From positions 1 through 64,000 of the forward strand of contig CAUYUJ010000768.1 in assembly GCA_963575745.1 (NCBI GenBank): a stretch of 64,000 nt of DNA, in the 5' to 3' direction. The notes beneath the pieces were generated by a model. The model did no database searches, was not told the origin of the DNA, and worked only from the letters and a program-made list of their open reading frames with translations. The position numbers were made by a program, and so were the translations under genes. The DNA is from Prorocentrum cordatum. Its lineage: Eukaryota; Sar; Dinophyceae; Prorocentrales; Prorocentraceae. Positions 1 to 9,545 of this stretch are shown one piece after another (positions within the stretch are counted from its first letter, which is position 1; each line of letters begins with the position of its first letter).

Positions 1-604
1 TGCTGGAGGCCCCTCCACGGCTTGGGGAAACCTGAGCCAGTGGTCCAGACCTTCGACCAGTCGTGCAACTCCTGGTCCACGGCGGCCTGAGGCGCCGCTG
101 GGAGCAGCTTCTTGGAGATGCTGCCCTTGGGAGCCTGCCAAGCCTGGCGCCACTTGGTGACCCTGTGGAGGAGCCCCTGCGAGCCTGGGAAGTCGCCCTC
201 CAACCGCTGCTTGAAGGAATCTCGTCGTTCCTTGCCGATCTGCCACTCCAAGTACGAGGCATACTGACTGCAGCTGAGGCGCCAAGCCGAGAGCTCCTGC
301 AAGTCTTCATAGCCGCGGTCCCGAGACGTGAAAACCTCGAAGAACTCCTGCAGCTCAGCCACGCCTTCTAACAGCATGTGGTGCCTGAAGCGGTCCCGCA
401 ACTTGCGGATGGAGGCGTGCCGCTGCTGGTGCAACGTGGTGAGGACCAGGTCGGAAGCGCCCGTGTAGCTGAAAAGCTTTACTTCAATGATGCCCAGCCA
501 AGCCAACTCGTTGGCAAACCACCTCCAACGCTTGGCCTCCCCGTACGAAGCGATGGCCTCGGTGTGGGTCGGGAGCAACGGGCACTTCCTGAAGCGCGGT
601 GGTC
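1..604 (-). pseudogene. LINE-A EN-RT linker, incomplete at the window edge
   Basis: After the frame change near 605 the minus strand is open to base 1, giving about 200 residues. The sequence starts RGRGGPPRFRKCPLLPTHT and goes on with charged helical residues containing W-R-W, YEDLQELSAWRL and EWQIGKERR. This is the position and style of the helical linker between endonuclease and RT in LINE-B and LINE-C, but no RT motif has been reached at the window edge. Confidence 0.65.
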
Positions 605-1650
605 CCCCACGCCCTCGGCATTGATCGGCTTGCCGACTGCTGGGGTCCAACCCACCTTCTGGATCAGCTCCTCCTCGGCGGCGTGGCAGAAAGCCTCCCA
701 GGTGTCGTCCAGGAGCTCCTGGGTAGGCACCGCATCGGGGTCGAAACCTGCAGGCACGTCTGGGCACGAGAGATCGAAGTGCCTCGGCTTGACTCCTGGG
801 ATCGGGAACTTGTGGGGTCGGATGAGCTTGGTGTAGGTAAAGGCCGACCAAGGCTGCTGAAACTCGACCCATGTGGCCCTATGAGGGTGGTAGACCGCGT
901 CGTCGTCAATGCGGGCTGGGGAAATATTGGCAGCCAAACTGGAGTGCATCCAGAAATAATCGATCACGCGCTCACCGTGCGGGGAGCGGTTGGTGCCCCC
1001 TTCCCCTTGCCACGCTACGACGCGGCCTCTGAGCTGGTTGTTCCACGGCGAACGCTCCAAAGCGTCAGGTAGATTCTCCCAGTCCGCGATGACGATCCAG
1101 GGCAGCTGGAGCTGGACTGCCCACCCCGTGATAACTGACAGGAGAGCCGAATTGCCCACAGACGCCAACTTCTGACCAGTGAAGCAGTACGCACAGAAAA
1201 CCAGTAACTTGCCGATGCCCTTGGCCTCGAGGGTGGCCATCAGGAGCCTGCCTGCACAACCTGGGGGAGATATGTCCCAGTGTCGCTGTCCAGATGCAAG
1301 AGTGACGCCGACGCAGGCAGGTATCGCCAGCAAGACGCCCGCCGAGGCCCCTCCATTCGGGCCGTCCGTCGCTGGCGTGGGCAGGGCCCTCCAGCCCAAG
1401 GGCAGCAGGGCCCGTGCGCTCTCTTCGGCCCATAAACGCCGCTTGCCGTGCTCCTGGAAACCGATGATCGGAATCTTGCCCTCGGTGAGCTGCTGGTGTG
1501 CCGCGCCGTGGAGGTAGCCCACAACGTTGCCCCAGCTGAGGCTGGCATTGACGCTGGAAGGTGAAGCGCCTGTGGCTCCGCTGTCGACGCTTGCCTCTGC
1601 GGGCTCCTGCTGCTGAGGGTCGATACTTGGCGACGTCGCACTGGGGCTTT
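605..1650 (-). pseudogene. LINE-A AP-like endonuclease domain
   Basis: Belongs to the endonuclease/exonuclease/phosphatase fold used by LINEs to nick target DNA. Visible motifs in order are IIGFQEHGK (catalytic Glu), IADWENLP (the D-x-N block, with Glu where Asn is usual), GERVIDYFWM (R-x-x-D block) and YHPHRATW at the place of the usual SDH block, where the Asp is missing. The frame slips by one base at about 604-608, a run of five C on the plus strand. The correct frame then continues as a RGRGGPPRF motif, which LINE-B and LINE-C echo as YRGRGGE and YRGRGQG. Confidence 0.75.
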
Positions 1651-1789
1651 GCCGGAGTCCCGCTGCAGGTGGACTGGCCGCCAACACTGCCGACACTGAC
1701 GTCCCCGCCCTCGGTAGGGTGTGCCACAGTCTCATGGGCCATCTCGATGATGTTAGGCTGCCCAGGGCCGCAGTGGCTTTCCCCAGATG

Positions 1790-2990
1790 AGACAGCTGAG
1801 CCTGCAGAAACAAAAAACTGACGTAAGCAACGCCTGACTGCCTCCGTGGGCAGAGCCACCAACACCTGCTGTAACAACTGGGTCCGAGAAACCACCATCT
1901 GACGTAAATTGCGCCTGAGGGCCTCCAGCGGCCAAGAAAGGCCCGCCTGTGGGAGCAGCAAAGCCCGAGCAACCACCAACTGGCGCAAGCTGCTCCTGAG
2001 TGCCTCCAACGGCGACAGAGAAACCATCTACAGTTGAGGCATCTGAGCCAGAGGGGCCACGGCCTGACGTAAGTTGCACCTGGGTGCCCCCAGCGGCCAA
2101 GAAACCACCATCCGTGGAAACTGTAGAGCCCGAAACACCACTGACTGAAATAAGCTGCGCCTGGGTGCCACCATCGGCGGCCGAGAGACCATCGCCCGTT
2201 GAAACAGCTGAGCCAGAGAAACCACCACCTGACGTAAGCTGATCTGGGCTGCCTCGGACGGCAGAGAGACCACCAGCTGAAATACATGGGGCAGCTCCTC
2301 GGTGCTCGTCCGTGAGGTTGCACGCGGCTGGGGTGGGAGTGGGCTCGGTGCATTCAACGGGCGAGGCAGAGCAACACAGCGGCTCCTCCGAGGTCCCAGT
2401 CGAGGTGGATGGGCCGAGGTCGGCCTCCAGCACCTTCGCGGCGCACAACCTCCAGCAGTGGATGCGGTCGTCGAAGTAGACGGTGGGGGCCTGCGTTCCC
2501 GACGTCGCCTGGGACTGGCGGTCGAACCACCGCTCCGCGGCTGACTGGGCGCGGTCCTGCTGAGCCGCCTCACGCTCGAAAGCATCCTGATTAGCCACTT
2601 GCAGATGCTCCAACCACTGCCGCTGGAGGCGCCTGGCATCCCCTCCACGGTTCCAGGCTTCGTCACCCAACTCCCGTGCAATCCTCATGCGCTCGGCAAT
2701 TCGGGATCCGCTGCCCGTGGTGGCTGCCAGGTCGTCCAGCATGGCTGTGCACTCCCCAGAGCCCAGCTGGTGGAAGATGTACGGCACGCAGTAGGAGTCC
2801 CAGTGCCTGCGGTCCTGAGCCGTGGTCCCCAGCGACGGGGTAGGGCGCCAGTGCCGAGCCATGCGGCGCATACGCGTGGCCAGGATGGCCCGCTCCCGCC
2901 TGCCCAGGCGGACGAGTCTGGGCTCTCGTGGCTTGGCCTCTGGCGGCGCATCAGGTCCCCAGGACTGGGCCTTACGCATCTGCGTCCCCA
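1790..2990 (-). pseudogene. LINE-A ORF2 N-terminal module with tandem coding repeats (broken)
   Basis: A frame shifted +1 against ORF1 begins at the overlap near 2985. It encodes about 150 charged, helix-prone residues rich in Arg, Glu and Gln, then a Thr/Pro/Ser segment and six 27-28 residue repeats (1818-2290). It closes near 1753 without reaching the endonuclease, which lies in another frame, so at least one frameshift separates them. LINE-B and LINE-C have no such insert: their endonuclease starts within about 70 bases of the ORF1 stop. The module is not a family I recognise. Confidence 0.55.
1818..2290 (-). repeat. Six coding tandem repeats of 81-84 bp in LINE-A
   Basis: Units start at about 1818, 1899, 1980, 2064, 2145 and 2229. 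Every spacing is a multiple of three (81 or 84 bases). On the plus strand the units share a CTGACGTAAG-type start and a CCACCA-rich end. In the minus-strand frame each unit reads roughly GGTQ-x-QLTS-x-GGFSG-x-x-VST. Units are diverged by substitutions while length stays in codon steps, which suggests that the repeat was once translated. Confidence 0.8.
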
Positions 2991-4207
2991 GCTGGAACGG
3001 CGGCTGCTGCTTCCAAGTCCCGCCTGAGCTGAGCCAACTTGGCTGCGCCATCGGGGCCGCGGAGGCTGGGTGGCTCTGGAGGGTGAGCAACAGGAGGCCG
3101 AGCAGGGGCCTCAGGCTGCCCAGGGGTGGGGGCCTGGGCTGTGGCCGCGGCGGCCGCTGGGGCCTCCGCGGGGCCTGCTGCCGCAGGGCCTGCGGCTGGC
3201 GCCTGGGCTGGCGTCTGGTCTGCTGCTCCTGCCGCCTCGGTGCGAGGCCGCTTGCGCCTGGCCAGCAGCTGCTGGTGCTTGGCGTCGATCTCGCTGCGCC
3301 TCTGCTCCAGCTGCGTCTTGGCCTCACCGAAGGTGGTGCGCACGTGCTGCTTGACTTGCTCGACGAAGCCTTCCAGGGACTTGTTGAACTCCTCGCGCTC
3401 CGTGTCGGTGATGTCCAGGTCGGGGTCGTCCAGCCTGAAGGCGTCGCCTGCCTCGACCTGGAAGTCTTCCGCCAAAAGCGCCGTGACGTGGAGGCCCACG
3501 GCAGGCTGAGTCTTGGCGCCAGGCCCCTGCGCCTCCTGCGCCTGCACCTGGACGCCCTTGGGCGCTGCTGCCTTGTAGGCCTCCTCCACCTCCACGTTGC
3601 ACGCCAGGACGAGCTCACCAGCACGCACCTCCTCCTCGCGGCAGGCCTGGAGCCACTGCTCGGCGTCGTGGACCTGCTGGGACTTGGAGAGGAAGGCGGC
3701 TTGAGCCCGCCGCTGCTTGGCCTGGGCGCGGTTGAGGGCCACATCTGGCAACACCGTGGCCGCAACGGGCGGTGGTGCGACTGCCATCTTGATGGCCTCG
3801 AGCTGCTGGCCGTGCTCGGGATGCCTGGCCGCCAACGCCGCGAGGCACTCTGCATCCGACGGCGGGGCGGGCTGCGGTGGCGGTGCCTCGTACCCGAACC
3901 AGTCGTCAGAGTGCCGCACCCACGGCTCGCGCACGAATGACCACGCCGATGCCCGTAGCTGCGGAGGCTTGTCCACTGCGGCAGGCTTGAGCGGCTTCTT
4001 GCAGTTGTAGCACTCCACCCTGGCCTTGAAGTTCCACTTGCACGAGCAGTTCGCACAGCGGACGTAGTCCAGGGGGTTGGCCCCGCTCGCGTTGGTCTTG
4101 CCTGCCTTGCCAACTCCTTTGCTCTTGCCCTTGCCGCCGCCGCCCTTGGCCCGCGGCTCAGACCTGGCCCTCTGCGAGGCACTGGACATGGCGAGTGGGC
4201 AGCGCAC
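2972..4207 (-). CDS. LINE-A ORF1: RanBP2-like zinc finger and coiled-coil protein
   Basis: Open frame of 411 codons. Codon 1 or the Met at codon 7 could be the start. After a Gly/Lys-rich segment (about residues 18-35) comes a zinc finger of the form C-x4-C-x2-N-x6-C-x2-C at about residues 50-70, close to the RanBP2 pattern. LINE-B and LINE-C ORF1 have finger variants at the same place. A long charged helical region rich in Glu, Gln, Lys and Ala follows, then a Pro/Ala-rich tail. The expected role of a LINE ORF1 product is RNA binding and particle formation. The next frame overlaps the stop by +1: an ATG lies four bases ahead of the TAA (ATGCGTAA), a layout that would allow reinitiation. Confidence 0.75.
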   Translation of the reverse strand: MRCPLAMSSASQRARSEPRAKGGGGKGKSKGVGKAGKTNASGANPLDYVRCANCSCKWNFKARVECYNCKKPLKPAAVDKPPQLRASAWSFVREPWVRHSDDWFGYEAPPPQPAPPSDAECLAALAARHPEHGQQLEAIKMAVAPPPVAATVLPDVALNRAQAKQRRAQAAFLSKSQQVHDAEQWLQACREEEVRAGELVLACNVEVEEAYKAAAPKGVQVQAQEAQGPGAKTQPAVGLHVTALLAEDFQVEAGDAFRLDDPDLDITDTEREEFNKSLEGFVEQVKQHVRTTFGEAKTQLEQRRSEIDAKHQQLLARRKRPRTEAAGAADQTPAQAPAAGPAAAGPAEAPAAAAATAQAPTPGQPEAPARPPVAHPPEPPSLRGPDGAAKLAQLRRDLEAAAAVPAGDADA

Positions 4208-4311
4208 AGCCTACCCCTTGCCAACACACGAAACAAAACTGTCGGGCGGAGAAGCCCTGGCACTGGCCGCGGACTAGCGGTATCCACTCGTTCCCCTGTG
4301 GAACAAATCAT

Positions 4312-4328
4312 CTTGAACCAAAATGGCT

Positions 4329-4332
<4 letters not shown>
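4312..4332 (-). other. Spliced leader at the 5' end of LINE-A
   Basis: The minus strand reads ACGTAGCCATTTTGG then TTCAAG. It matches the dinoflagellate SL except for the second base and one C-to-T change in the GGCTC block. It lies directly upstream of the LINE-A body and directly downstream (minus strand) of the CA repeat. No relict second SL is seen. Confidence 0.85.
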
Positions 4333-4375
<43 letters not shown>

Positions 4376-4438
4376 TGTGTGTGTGTCTGTGTGTGTGTGT
4401 GTGTCTCTGTGTGTCTGTGTGTCTGTGTTGTGTGTGTG

Positions 4439-4524
<86 letters not shown>

Positions 4525-4673
4525 CTGTCTGTCTGTCTGTCTGTGTCGTGGTGCGTGTGCGTGCGTGCGTGTGCGTGTGCGTGTGCGTGTGCGTGGCGTG
4601 TGCGTGTGCGTGTGCGTGTGCGTGTGCGTGTGCGTGTGCGTGTGCGTGTGCGTGTGCGTGTGCGTGTGCGTGC

Positions 4674-4714
<41 letters not shown>
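4329..4714. repeat. Compound microsatellite (TG)n, (TCTG)n, (TGTGCG)n
   Basis: About 385 bases in three blocks: TG dinucleotides to about 4440, TCTG tetranucleotides to about 4545, then TGTGCG hexanucleotides and a final TG run. Long frames on both strands here are repeat artefacts. Confidence 0.97.
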
Positions 4715-4716
<2 letters not shown>

Positions 4717-5784
4717 TCCCAGAGGGCCTCCGTGGAATGCAGGTCTCACCCGGGGTCAGCTGCCGGGCAAGCACGGGCTGGACGCCCACTCCCTGCCCCA
4801 CTCCGTGTCCGAGGCCAAGGCCGCCGTGTTCGGCGGCGAGGCGGGGCAGGAGGAGGAGCAGCATCAGGAGGAGGAGACGGCGGTGTTGACCCCTTCTCCT
4901 GACCCTTTATCTTAGGGTTTGCCTGCCTTGACGGCTTGCCCATTCTTAATTTCATGTCATTTCCTCCTCCTCCTCCTCCTCCTCCTCCTCCTCCTCCTCC
5001 TCCTCCTCCCTTTCCTCTTGCATCCCTCATGCTCCCCCTCCTTCTCACTCTGCCCTGCCCCCTCCCCCGACGGGAGCACACGCGGGCCAGGTTGTCGAGT
5101 GGAGCGGCATCTCCTCCACGGCCTCGTCGAAGAAGCCCCTACCCCGGGGGGGCGGGCCGCGGCTTCTGGGCTCAGCACCACCGCTTCCGAGCAGCTCCGC
5201 CCGCATGCCGGCCCTGCACAAGCCCGTCTCAAGGGGGACGAACGATGAGGATGCAGGGGCCTTGGAAGGCCATGTCGACACTCTGCGGGCGGGGCGCCGC
5301 CAGCAAAACCGGCCCAGGATGGGCCGAAGGGGACGGATGCGGGGAGCGAGCCGCGCTCGGCACCGCCTCTTCCAAGCAGTTCCACCTGCATGCTGGCCCT
5401 GCACACACTTTTTGTTTGATCCGCGGGTCGAGAGCGCACCTCTTCCGGTCGAAGCTAAGCGGGCCGCGCGAGGCTTGAATTAACAAAGAGGGGGGGACAG
5501 AAGGAGCGCGGCCTCACGGCAAGGCCGGGAGGAGGCACAGCCTCGGGATCAGGCGGTGCCGAAGACCTGGCCCTGCACACGCGCAGGACGGCACCTGGAC
5601 ACCGCCACCGTGCCGAGCCAGGTTTCATCCCGGCCATGGAACGGTGTAATTATACGCCCTCCCGGCAGAGGGCAGGAGAGTCCAAACACACACACACACA
5701 CACAGCCTAGGGCCCAGGAGGGCTCTGGCCGCCTGGCACGGTGGTGGCGTACAGAAGCCCTCGTCGGATGCACACGCCCGCCTC
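4715..5784. other. Non-coding stretch with a (CCT)n tract and a diverged direct repeat
   Basis: No supported gene. A pure (CCT)n tract occupies 4963-5009. A ~50 base direct repeat is found at about 5171-5222 and 5357-5408; both copies end in GGCCCTGCACA and differ by scattered substitutions. A short (CA)n run lies at about 5686-5703. Confidence 0.6.
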
Positions 5785-5789
5785 TGCAT

Positions 5790-5993
5790 GATAGGGAAAC
5801 AAAAAGTGGCATAAACATGAAAACTCGGAGGTCCGCGCGGATTTCTCGGCTCGGCGCTGGGGCCCCCCGGCGGCGCCTCCGGCGCCGCCCCTGGCGCGCT
5901 CCGCGCGCCAGGGAGGGGGGCCCAGCGCCGATCCGAGAAATCCGCGCGGATTTTTTGGATTTTTTTATGTTTATGCCACTTTTTGTTCCCCTA
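5790..5993. mobile_element. Foldback element (copy 1) with two internal hairpins and a 5 bp target duplication
   Basis: The outer arms are inverted: GGGAAACAAAAAGTGGCATA at about 5793 pairs with its complement ending near 5991. A further inner match contains TCCGCGCGGATTTCTCGG. The centre holds two adjacent perfect hairpins, each with loop TCC: a 9 bp stem at 5869-5889 and a 10 bp stem at 5890-5912. The element is bracketed by TGCAT at 5785-5789 and 5994-5998. Non-autonomous; no coding capacity. Confidence 0.8.
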
Positions 5994-5999
5994 TGCATC

Positions 6000-6227
6000 T
6001 CCGACACCGTCGCTGCCTTGCTGTGGCGACGCCCCCGCGCGGTCGAGCACGCGCCGGCCAGCCTCGCGCGCGGGCGGGCACGACTTCGCCTCCTGCTCCC
6101 CCTGCCAACTCCTCCCCCTCCTCCTGTGTGGCGCCGCTGGAGGGGGGTCGCTAGCCGGGGTTCGGCGAGATCCCGCGGTCGGGGTCGGCGGCACCGGCCG
6201 TCGGGCTTTCGCAGTCTGATCGGGGCT
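6000..6227. other. GC-rich non-coding spacer
   Basis: Nothing recognisable besides GC-rich low-complexity sequence; frames here show no protein-like character. Confidence 0.5.
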
Positions 6228-6460
6228 GGGTCACGCTCTATAGCGGAATCCTACTCAGGCTCGATCCAGCACTGATGCAATCCCATAACGGTTGCACACA
6301 GCTTTTACTGGAATGTCCCGGGGGATCGATCCAGTTCGAATGGAATCATACGAGGGCTGGATCCAGCTCTAACTGAATCCCATAAGTTGTCTCGATCCAG
6401 CTCTGATAGAATCCTACCAGGGCCCGGTCCAACCCTGATAGAATCCTTCCAGGGCACGAT
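6215..6460. repeat. Degenerate ~34 bp minisatellite
   Basis: About six diverged units with the theme CGATCCAGCTCTGATAGAAT followed by CCTACCAGGGC. The last two units (about 6394-6460) are the best conserved. Confidence 0.7.
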
Positions 6461-6471
6461 CGTCGTCCCTC

Positions 6472-6545
6472 GGTTTCGTTTTCGTTTTCGCTGTCGTCGT
6501 CGGCGTCGGCGTCGTCCTCCTCCTCGTCGTCGTCGTGGCCGCCGC
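6472..6545. repeat. (TTTTCG)n and (GTCGTC)n simple repeat
   Basis: Short pyrimidine-rich hexanucleotide and trinucleotide repeats that grade into a CCTCGTCGTCG stretch. Confidence 0.8.
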
Positions 6546-6595
6546 TGCCCGACAGCGCGGGCGCGGGCGCTCGCCGTCGTTGTTTGCCACTTGGG

Positions 6596-6757
6596 TTAAG
6601 TCGTGCCTGTCCCCCTACAGGGGGATTTTCGACGAAAACTAATACATAGCCAAAAACAGATTCCAAAATTGTAAGAAGAATACTGAAAAAATAGTCCCCA
6701 GACTATTTTCTTACTATTTTTGAACGTTCCCCCTGTAGTGGGACAGGCCCGACTTCG
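6596..6757. mobile_element. MITE of the TTAAGTCGGGCC family, copy 1, with an 8 bp target duplication
   Basis: 162 bases, AT-richer than its surroundings. The left terminus TTAAGTCGTGCCTGTCCCCC is inverted at the right end as GGGACAGGCCCGACTTCG. The element is flanked by perfect 8 bp direct repeats CACTTGGG at 6588-6595 and 6758-6765. The interior has the palindromic patch ATAGTC..GACTAT also present in the copy at 55.4 kb. It encodes nothing. The 8 bp duplication is typical of hAT-like elements, but the termini are not a known hAT consensus. Confidence 0.85.
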
Positions 6758-6960
6758 CACTTGGGGGGGAAGGGGTGGGGTGGGGCGGGGGCTGGTCCGA
6801 CCCCCCCTCCCTGGTAATTCATGGGGGGGGACCCCAGGTTCGAACACCCCCCCCCCTTTCCGGCGTCCACAGAGCGCGCGCTTTCCGGCATGTCCTCCGC
6901 TCTTCTACTACGACGTCGTCGAGATCATGGGCACGACCTCCAGCGCCGCTCGAAGATCTA

Positions 6961-7028
6961 CCTGGTGTGGTCTGGGAGTTCCCTGGCCGTTCCGCCTGGT
7001 GTGGTCTGGGAGTTCCCTGGCCGTTCCG
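6961..7028. repeat. Perfect 34 bp tandem duplication
   Basis: CCTGGTGTGGTCTGGGAGTT plus 14 further bases occurs twice head to tail (6961-6994 and 6995-7028) without a mismatch, so it is recent or under conversion. Confidence 0.95.
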
Positions 7029-7453
7029 CGCCCGCCTCCTTCTGCCGTCCTTGCCCTCTCCTCCGCACTCGCCGCAACTGGCTGCGGCCGCGTCTCGCCG
7101 TTGGCCCGACCGCTTCTTGGACCCAACTCGCCGCAGACCACAGAAACGTATTACGCCATCGCCATCGCCATCGCTCGGACGTCCATTCCCTGTTTGTTTC
7201 GGTTTCGTGCGTGGTTTATTCGCCAATTGATCAAGGATGCTCCTCGATGGTCCTCGCCGAAAGAAAAATGCACACGTCCGAGCGATGCCAAGTGCTTGGG
7301 GGTGGACAGAGCCCCCTTTAGCAAAACGCCCTTTCGTGACGGCTGCCATGGGGCACTCCACGTGCGCACGGCACCGCAGTCCGACTGCACCCCAGCGGGG
7401 TAGTGAACCGACATCCAAACGCAACCGAGCGTCAGCGAAACGCACGTGGATTA
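7029..7453. other. Non-coding spacer
   Basis: No protein-like frame and no repeat seen beyond short runs such as (GCCATC)3 near 7155. Confidence 0.45.
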
Positions 7454-7619
7454 CAGTCATCGGCCTGACCTAAGGAACGATAAATCAGGAACGAAGCCCC
7501 TTGTCTCCAGGGAATAACGCAAAAGGAACGATAAATAATACATAATGCATAAGGAGCGATAAGTGGAACGACCGAGCCCCTTTTGAAAAGTAAGCGTTCC
7601 TTATTCAAGCCGCTCACTG
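7454..7619 (+). mobile_element. TA-flanked MITE of the CAGTC..AAGGAAC family, copy 1
   Basis: 166 bases bounded by TA at 7452-7453 and 7620-7621. The left end is CAGTCATCGGCCTGACCTAA. The right end is the complement of CAGTGAGCGGCTTGAATAAG. Both arms continue with GGAAC and a GCCCCTT block. It aligns with copies at 40,666 (same orientation) and 56,378 (opposite). TA duplication plus short terminal inverted repeats suggest a Tc1/mariner-type (Stowaway-like) non-autonomous element. Confidence 0.8.
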
Positions 7620-7744
7620 TAGCGAAGCCGGCCGGAACCGCACGGGCATGCTCGCATGCCAGTGTCGAGCCCGCCGGTGCGGATTCCCTCAGCCGACACG
7701 TCTGGGTGGGGCGCTCTCTCAGCGCCCGACTCCAGAGGAGCCAC

Positions 7745-7893
7745 CAGTGGCCTGAACATAAACCGTCGAGTGTCCGCACGGATTTCTTGGAGCTGCGCTG
7801 AACCTCCTACCTGGCGCGCGGAGCGCGCCAGGAGTAGCGCTGGAGACGCCGCCAGGCAGGAGGCCGGCGCCGACCCCAGAAGTCCGCGCGGCA
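7745..7893. mobile_element. Foldback element (copy 2), diverged and partial
   Basis: Shares with copy 1 the ATAAAC and TCCGCRCGGATTTCT patches and a perfect 10 bp central hairpin at 7810-7832. Here the loop reads GGA, the complement of the TCC loop in copy 1. The outer right arm is largely lost. Confidence 0.65.
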
Positions 7894-8634
7894 CTCCGAT
7901 GCGCATGCTGCTCATCTTTCTTCGAGCTCAATGCGCGACTCGTGGCAGTCTGCCTCCACCCGAGCGCTGGGATCTACTGGCCTGGGTCAATACACGCCCG
8001 AGGCAGTCGGGCTTTGCGGCATCCTGCGAGATCATGCAAGATCCTGCGGGGCCCTGCGCGCTAGCCCAGGCCGATGCAACCCAGCCTGCCTTCGTAGGAC
8101 CCTGCAAGATCCGCCGCTGTGGCTGGCCCCCGTTTGCATCGATCGGGCGGGGGTGCCGCAGAAAAGGGCCCTCGAGGGGCCTTTTTCTTCACCCCTCCTT
8201 TCGGCTCACCGCCCATCACCACCCGCCTGAATCGACCCCCGTCTCGTCAACTTAGCTGCCCCGATACGCAACCAAGAACACGTAGCGTATTGATACGGAG
8301 CTCAACACGTAGGCTGAAAACGTAGGTCCGGCGCGATACACTCGCCAAAACGTGGTCCAATACGTGGAGCAACACGCAGCGTATTGACACGGACGTCTTC
8401 AACACGGGACGTGTTGCGCATCAAAACGGGCGTATCGAGGCAACTGCGCTCGTCAACCCTGTCAGCGTGGCCCTCTCGGCCGCCCCGCCCGGCACGGCCC
8501 CGCCTGGTCCACGCGGCCGGCGGCTCGGAAGCGCCCAGCGCGGCCTGAGGGGCGGGCGCCCCCCCCCCCCCCCCCTCCCCCGCGGCACGGCGCCGCGGGT
8601 GGGCGGCGTCGCGGCCGCCGCCGCCAGGGCCCGT
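7894..8634. repeat. Non-coding stretch with degenerate short repeats
   Basis: ATCCTGCGAGATC-like repeats at about 8020-8115; a GGGCCCTCGAGGGGCC inverted patch near 8166; and two diverged copies of ACACGTAGCGTATTGATACG (about 8280 and 8375, roughly 95 bases apart) within a CACG-rich block that ends near 8450. No gene seen. Confidence 0.55.
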
Positions 8635-8900
8635 CGTCTCGTCGGCCGTCCGTCGGCGTGGCCTGACGCCGTCGGTGGCAGGCCGTCGGCGGCCGGCGGC
8701 CGTCGGTCGGCGGCCGCCAGCGGCAGGTCGACGGTTGTCGGCCAGGGGGCGCCCGTCGTCGGTCGCCGCTGGCTGGGCATCCCTCGTCCGCCGGCCGTCG
8801 TCTGCCGTCGGCCTGCCGTCGCCGCCGTCGTCGCCGGTCATTGGTCGATCGGTGGCCGCAGGTCGTCGGTCGTCTGTCGACCGTCGTCGGTGCCGTCGTC
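8635..8900. repeat. GTCGGCC-type low-complexity block
   Basis: Degenerate repeats of GTCGGCCGTCGG and close variants. Frames through it are Arg/Gly/Pro-rich artefacts. Confidence 0.75.
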
Positions 8901-9170
8901 ATCGCCGCAGCTTTTGTCTCCGTCGTTGTCGCCCTCCTCCTCATCGTCGTCCTCCTCCTCTTCTCGACCGAGCCGCGGGGGCGAGCGCTCGAGGCGTCGG
9001 TCTGCGGGCCTCACGGCTCGCCCGCTCGCCCGCACGGGCCGCATGGCAGCGGGGCTGCGCCAGCAAGAGAACGGCGCAGCAAGACAAGCGGTGGCGGACC
9101 AGCACGAGGGACAAGGAGAGGAACCCATCCTGATCAAAACCTCAACCCAGCCGCCTGGAGAAAGTGAAGT

Positions 9171-9545
9171 CGTCGTCCTCCTCCTCCTCCTCCTCCTCCT
9201 GCCCCTCCTCCTCCTCCTCCTCCTCCTCCTCCTCCTCCTCCTCCTCCTCCTCCTCCTCTCCTCCTCCTCCTCCTGCTCCCTCCTCCTCCTCCTCCTCCGC
9301 CTCCTCTCCTCCTCCTCCTCCCGCCTCCTCCTCCTCCTCCTCCTCCTCCTCCTCCTCCTCCTCCTCCTCCTCCTCCTCCTCCTCCTCCTCCTCTCCTCCT
9401 CCTCCTCCTCCTCTCACCTCCTCCTCCTCCTCCTCCTCCTCCTCCTCCTCTCCTCCTCCTCCTCCTCCTCCTCCTCCTCCTCCTCCTCCTACCGCTCATC
9501 CTCATCCTCATCCTCCTCCTCCTACTCCTCCTTCTCCTCTCTCGC
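9171..9545. repeat. (CCT)n microsatellite
   Basis: About 375 bases of CCT with sparse interruptions, decaying to CATCCT near 9500. The open frames are homopolymeric (Leu, Ser, Pro or Arg, Gly, Glu) and not counted as genes. Confidence 0.97.

Larger units (their letters stand above)
1..4332 (-). mobile_element. LINE-A: 5' part of an SL-capped non-LTR retrotransposon, cut by the left window edge
   Basis: Read on the minus strand, the element starts with a spliced-leader copy at 4312-4332. It continues through ORF1 (2972-4207), an extra repeat-bearing module (about 1790-2990), an AP-like endonuclease (about 610-1650) and the start of the EN-RT linker, which is open to base 1. The reverse transcriptase must lie left of the window. 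The order matches LINE-B and LINE-C. At least two frame changes inside ORF2 make this a decayed copy or one with uncorrected indels. Upstream of the SL on the minus strand lies a CA-type microsatellite rather than the AGG repeat seen at the other SL-capped elements. Confidence 0.85.

Noticed and set aside
2822-3940. Plus-strand frames of several hundred codons opposite the LINE ORFs
   Set aside because: Shadows of GC-rich coding sequence; the minus strand carries the zinc fingers and catalytic motifs.
6837-6848. GGTTCGAACACC resembling a tRNA/SINE B box
   Set aside because: No A box at suitable distance and no cloverleaf can be drawn; probably chance in a G/C run.
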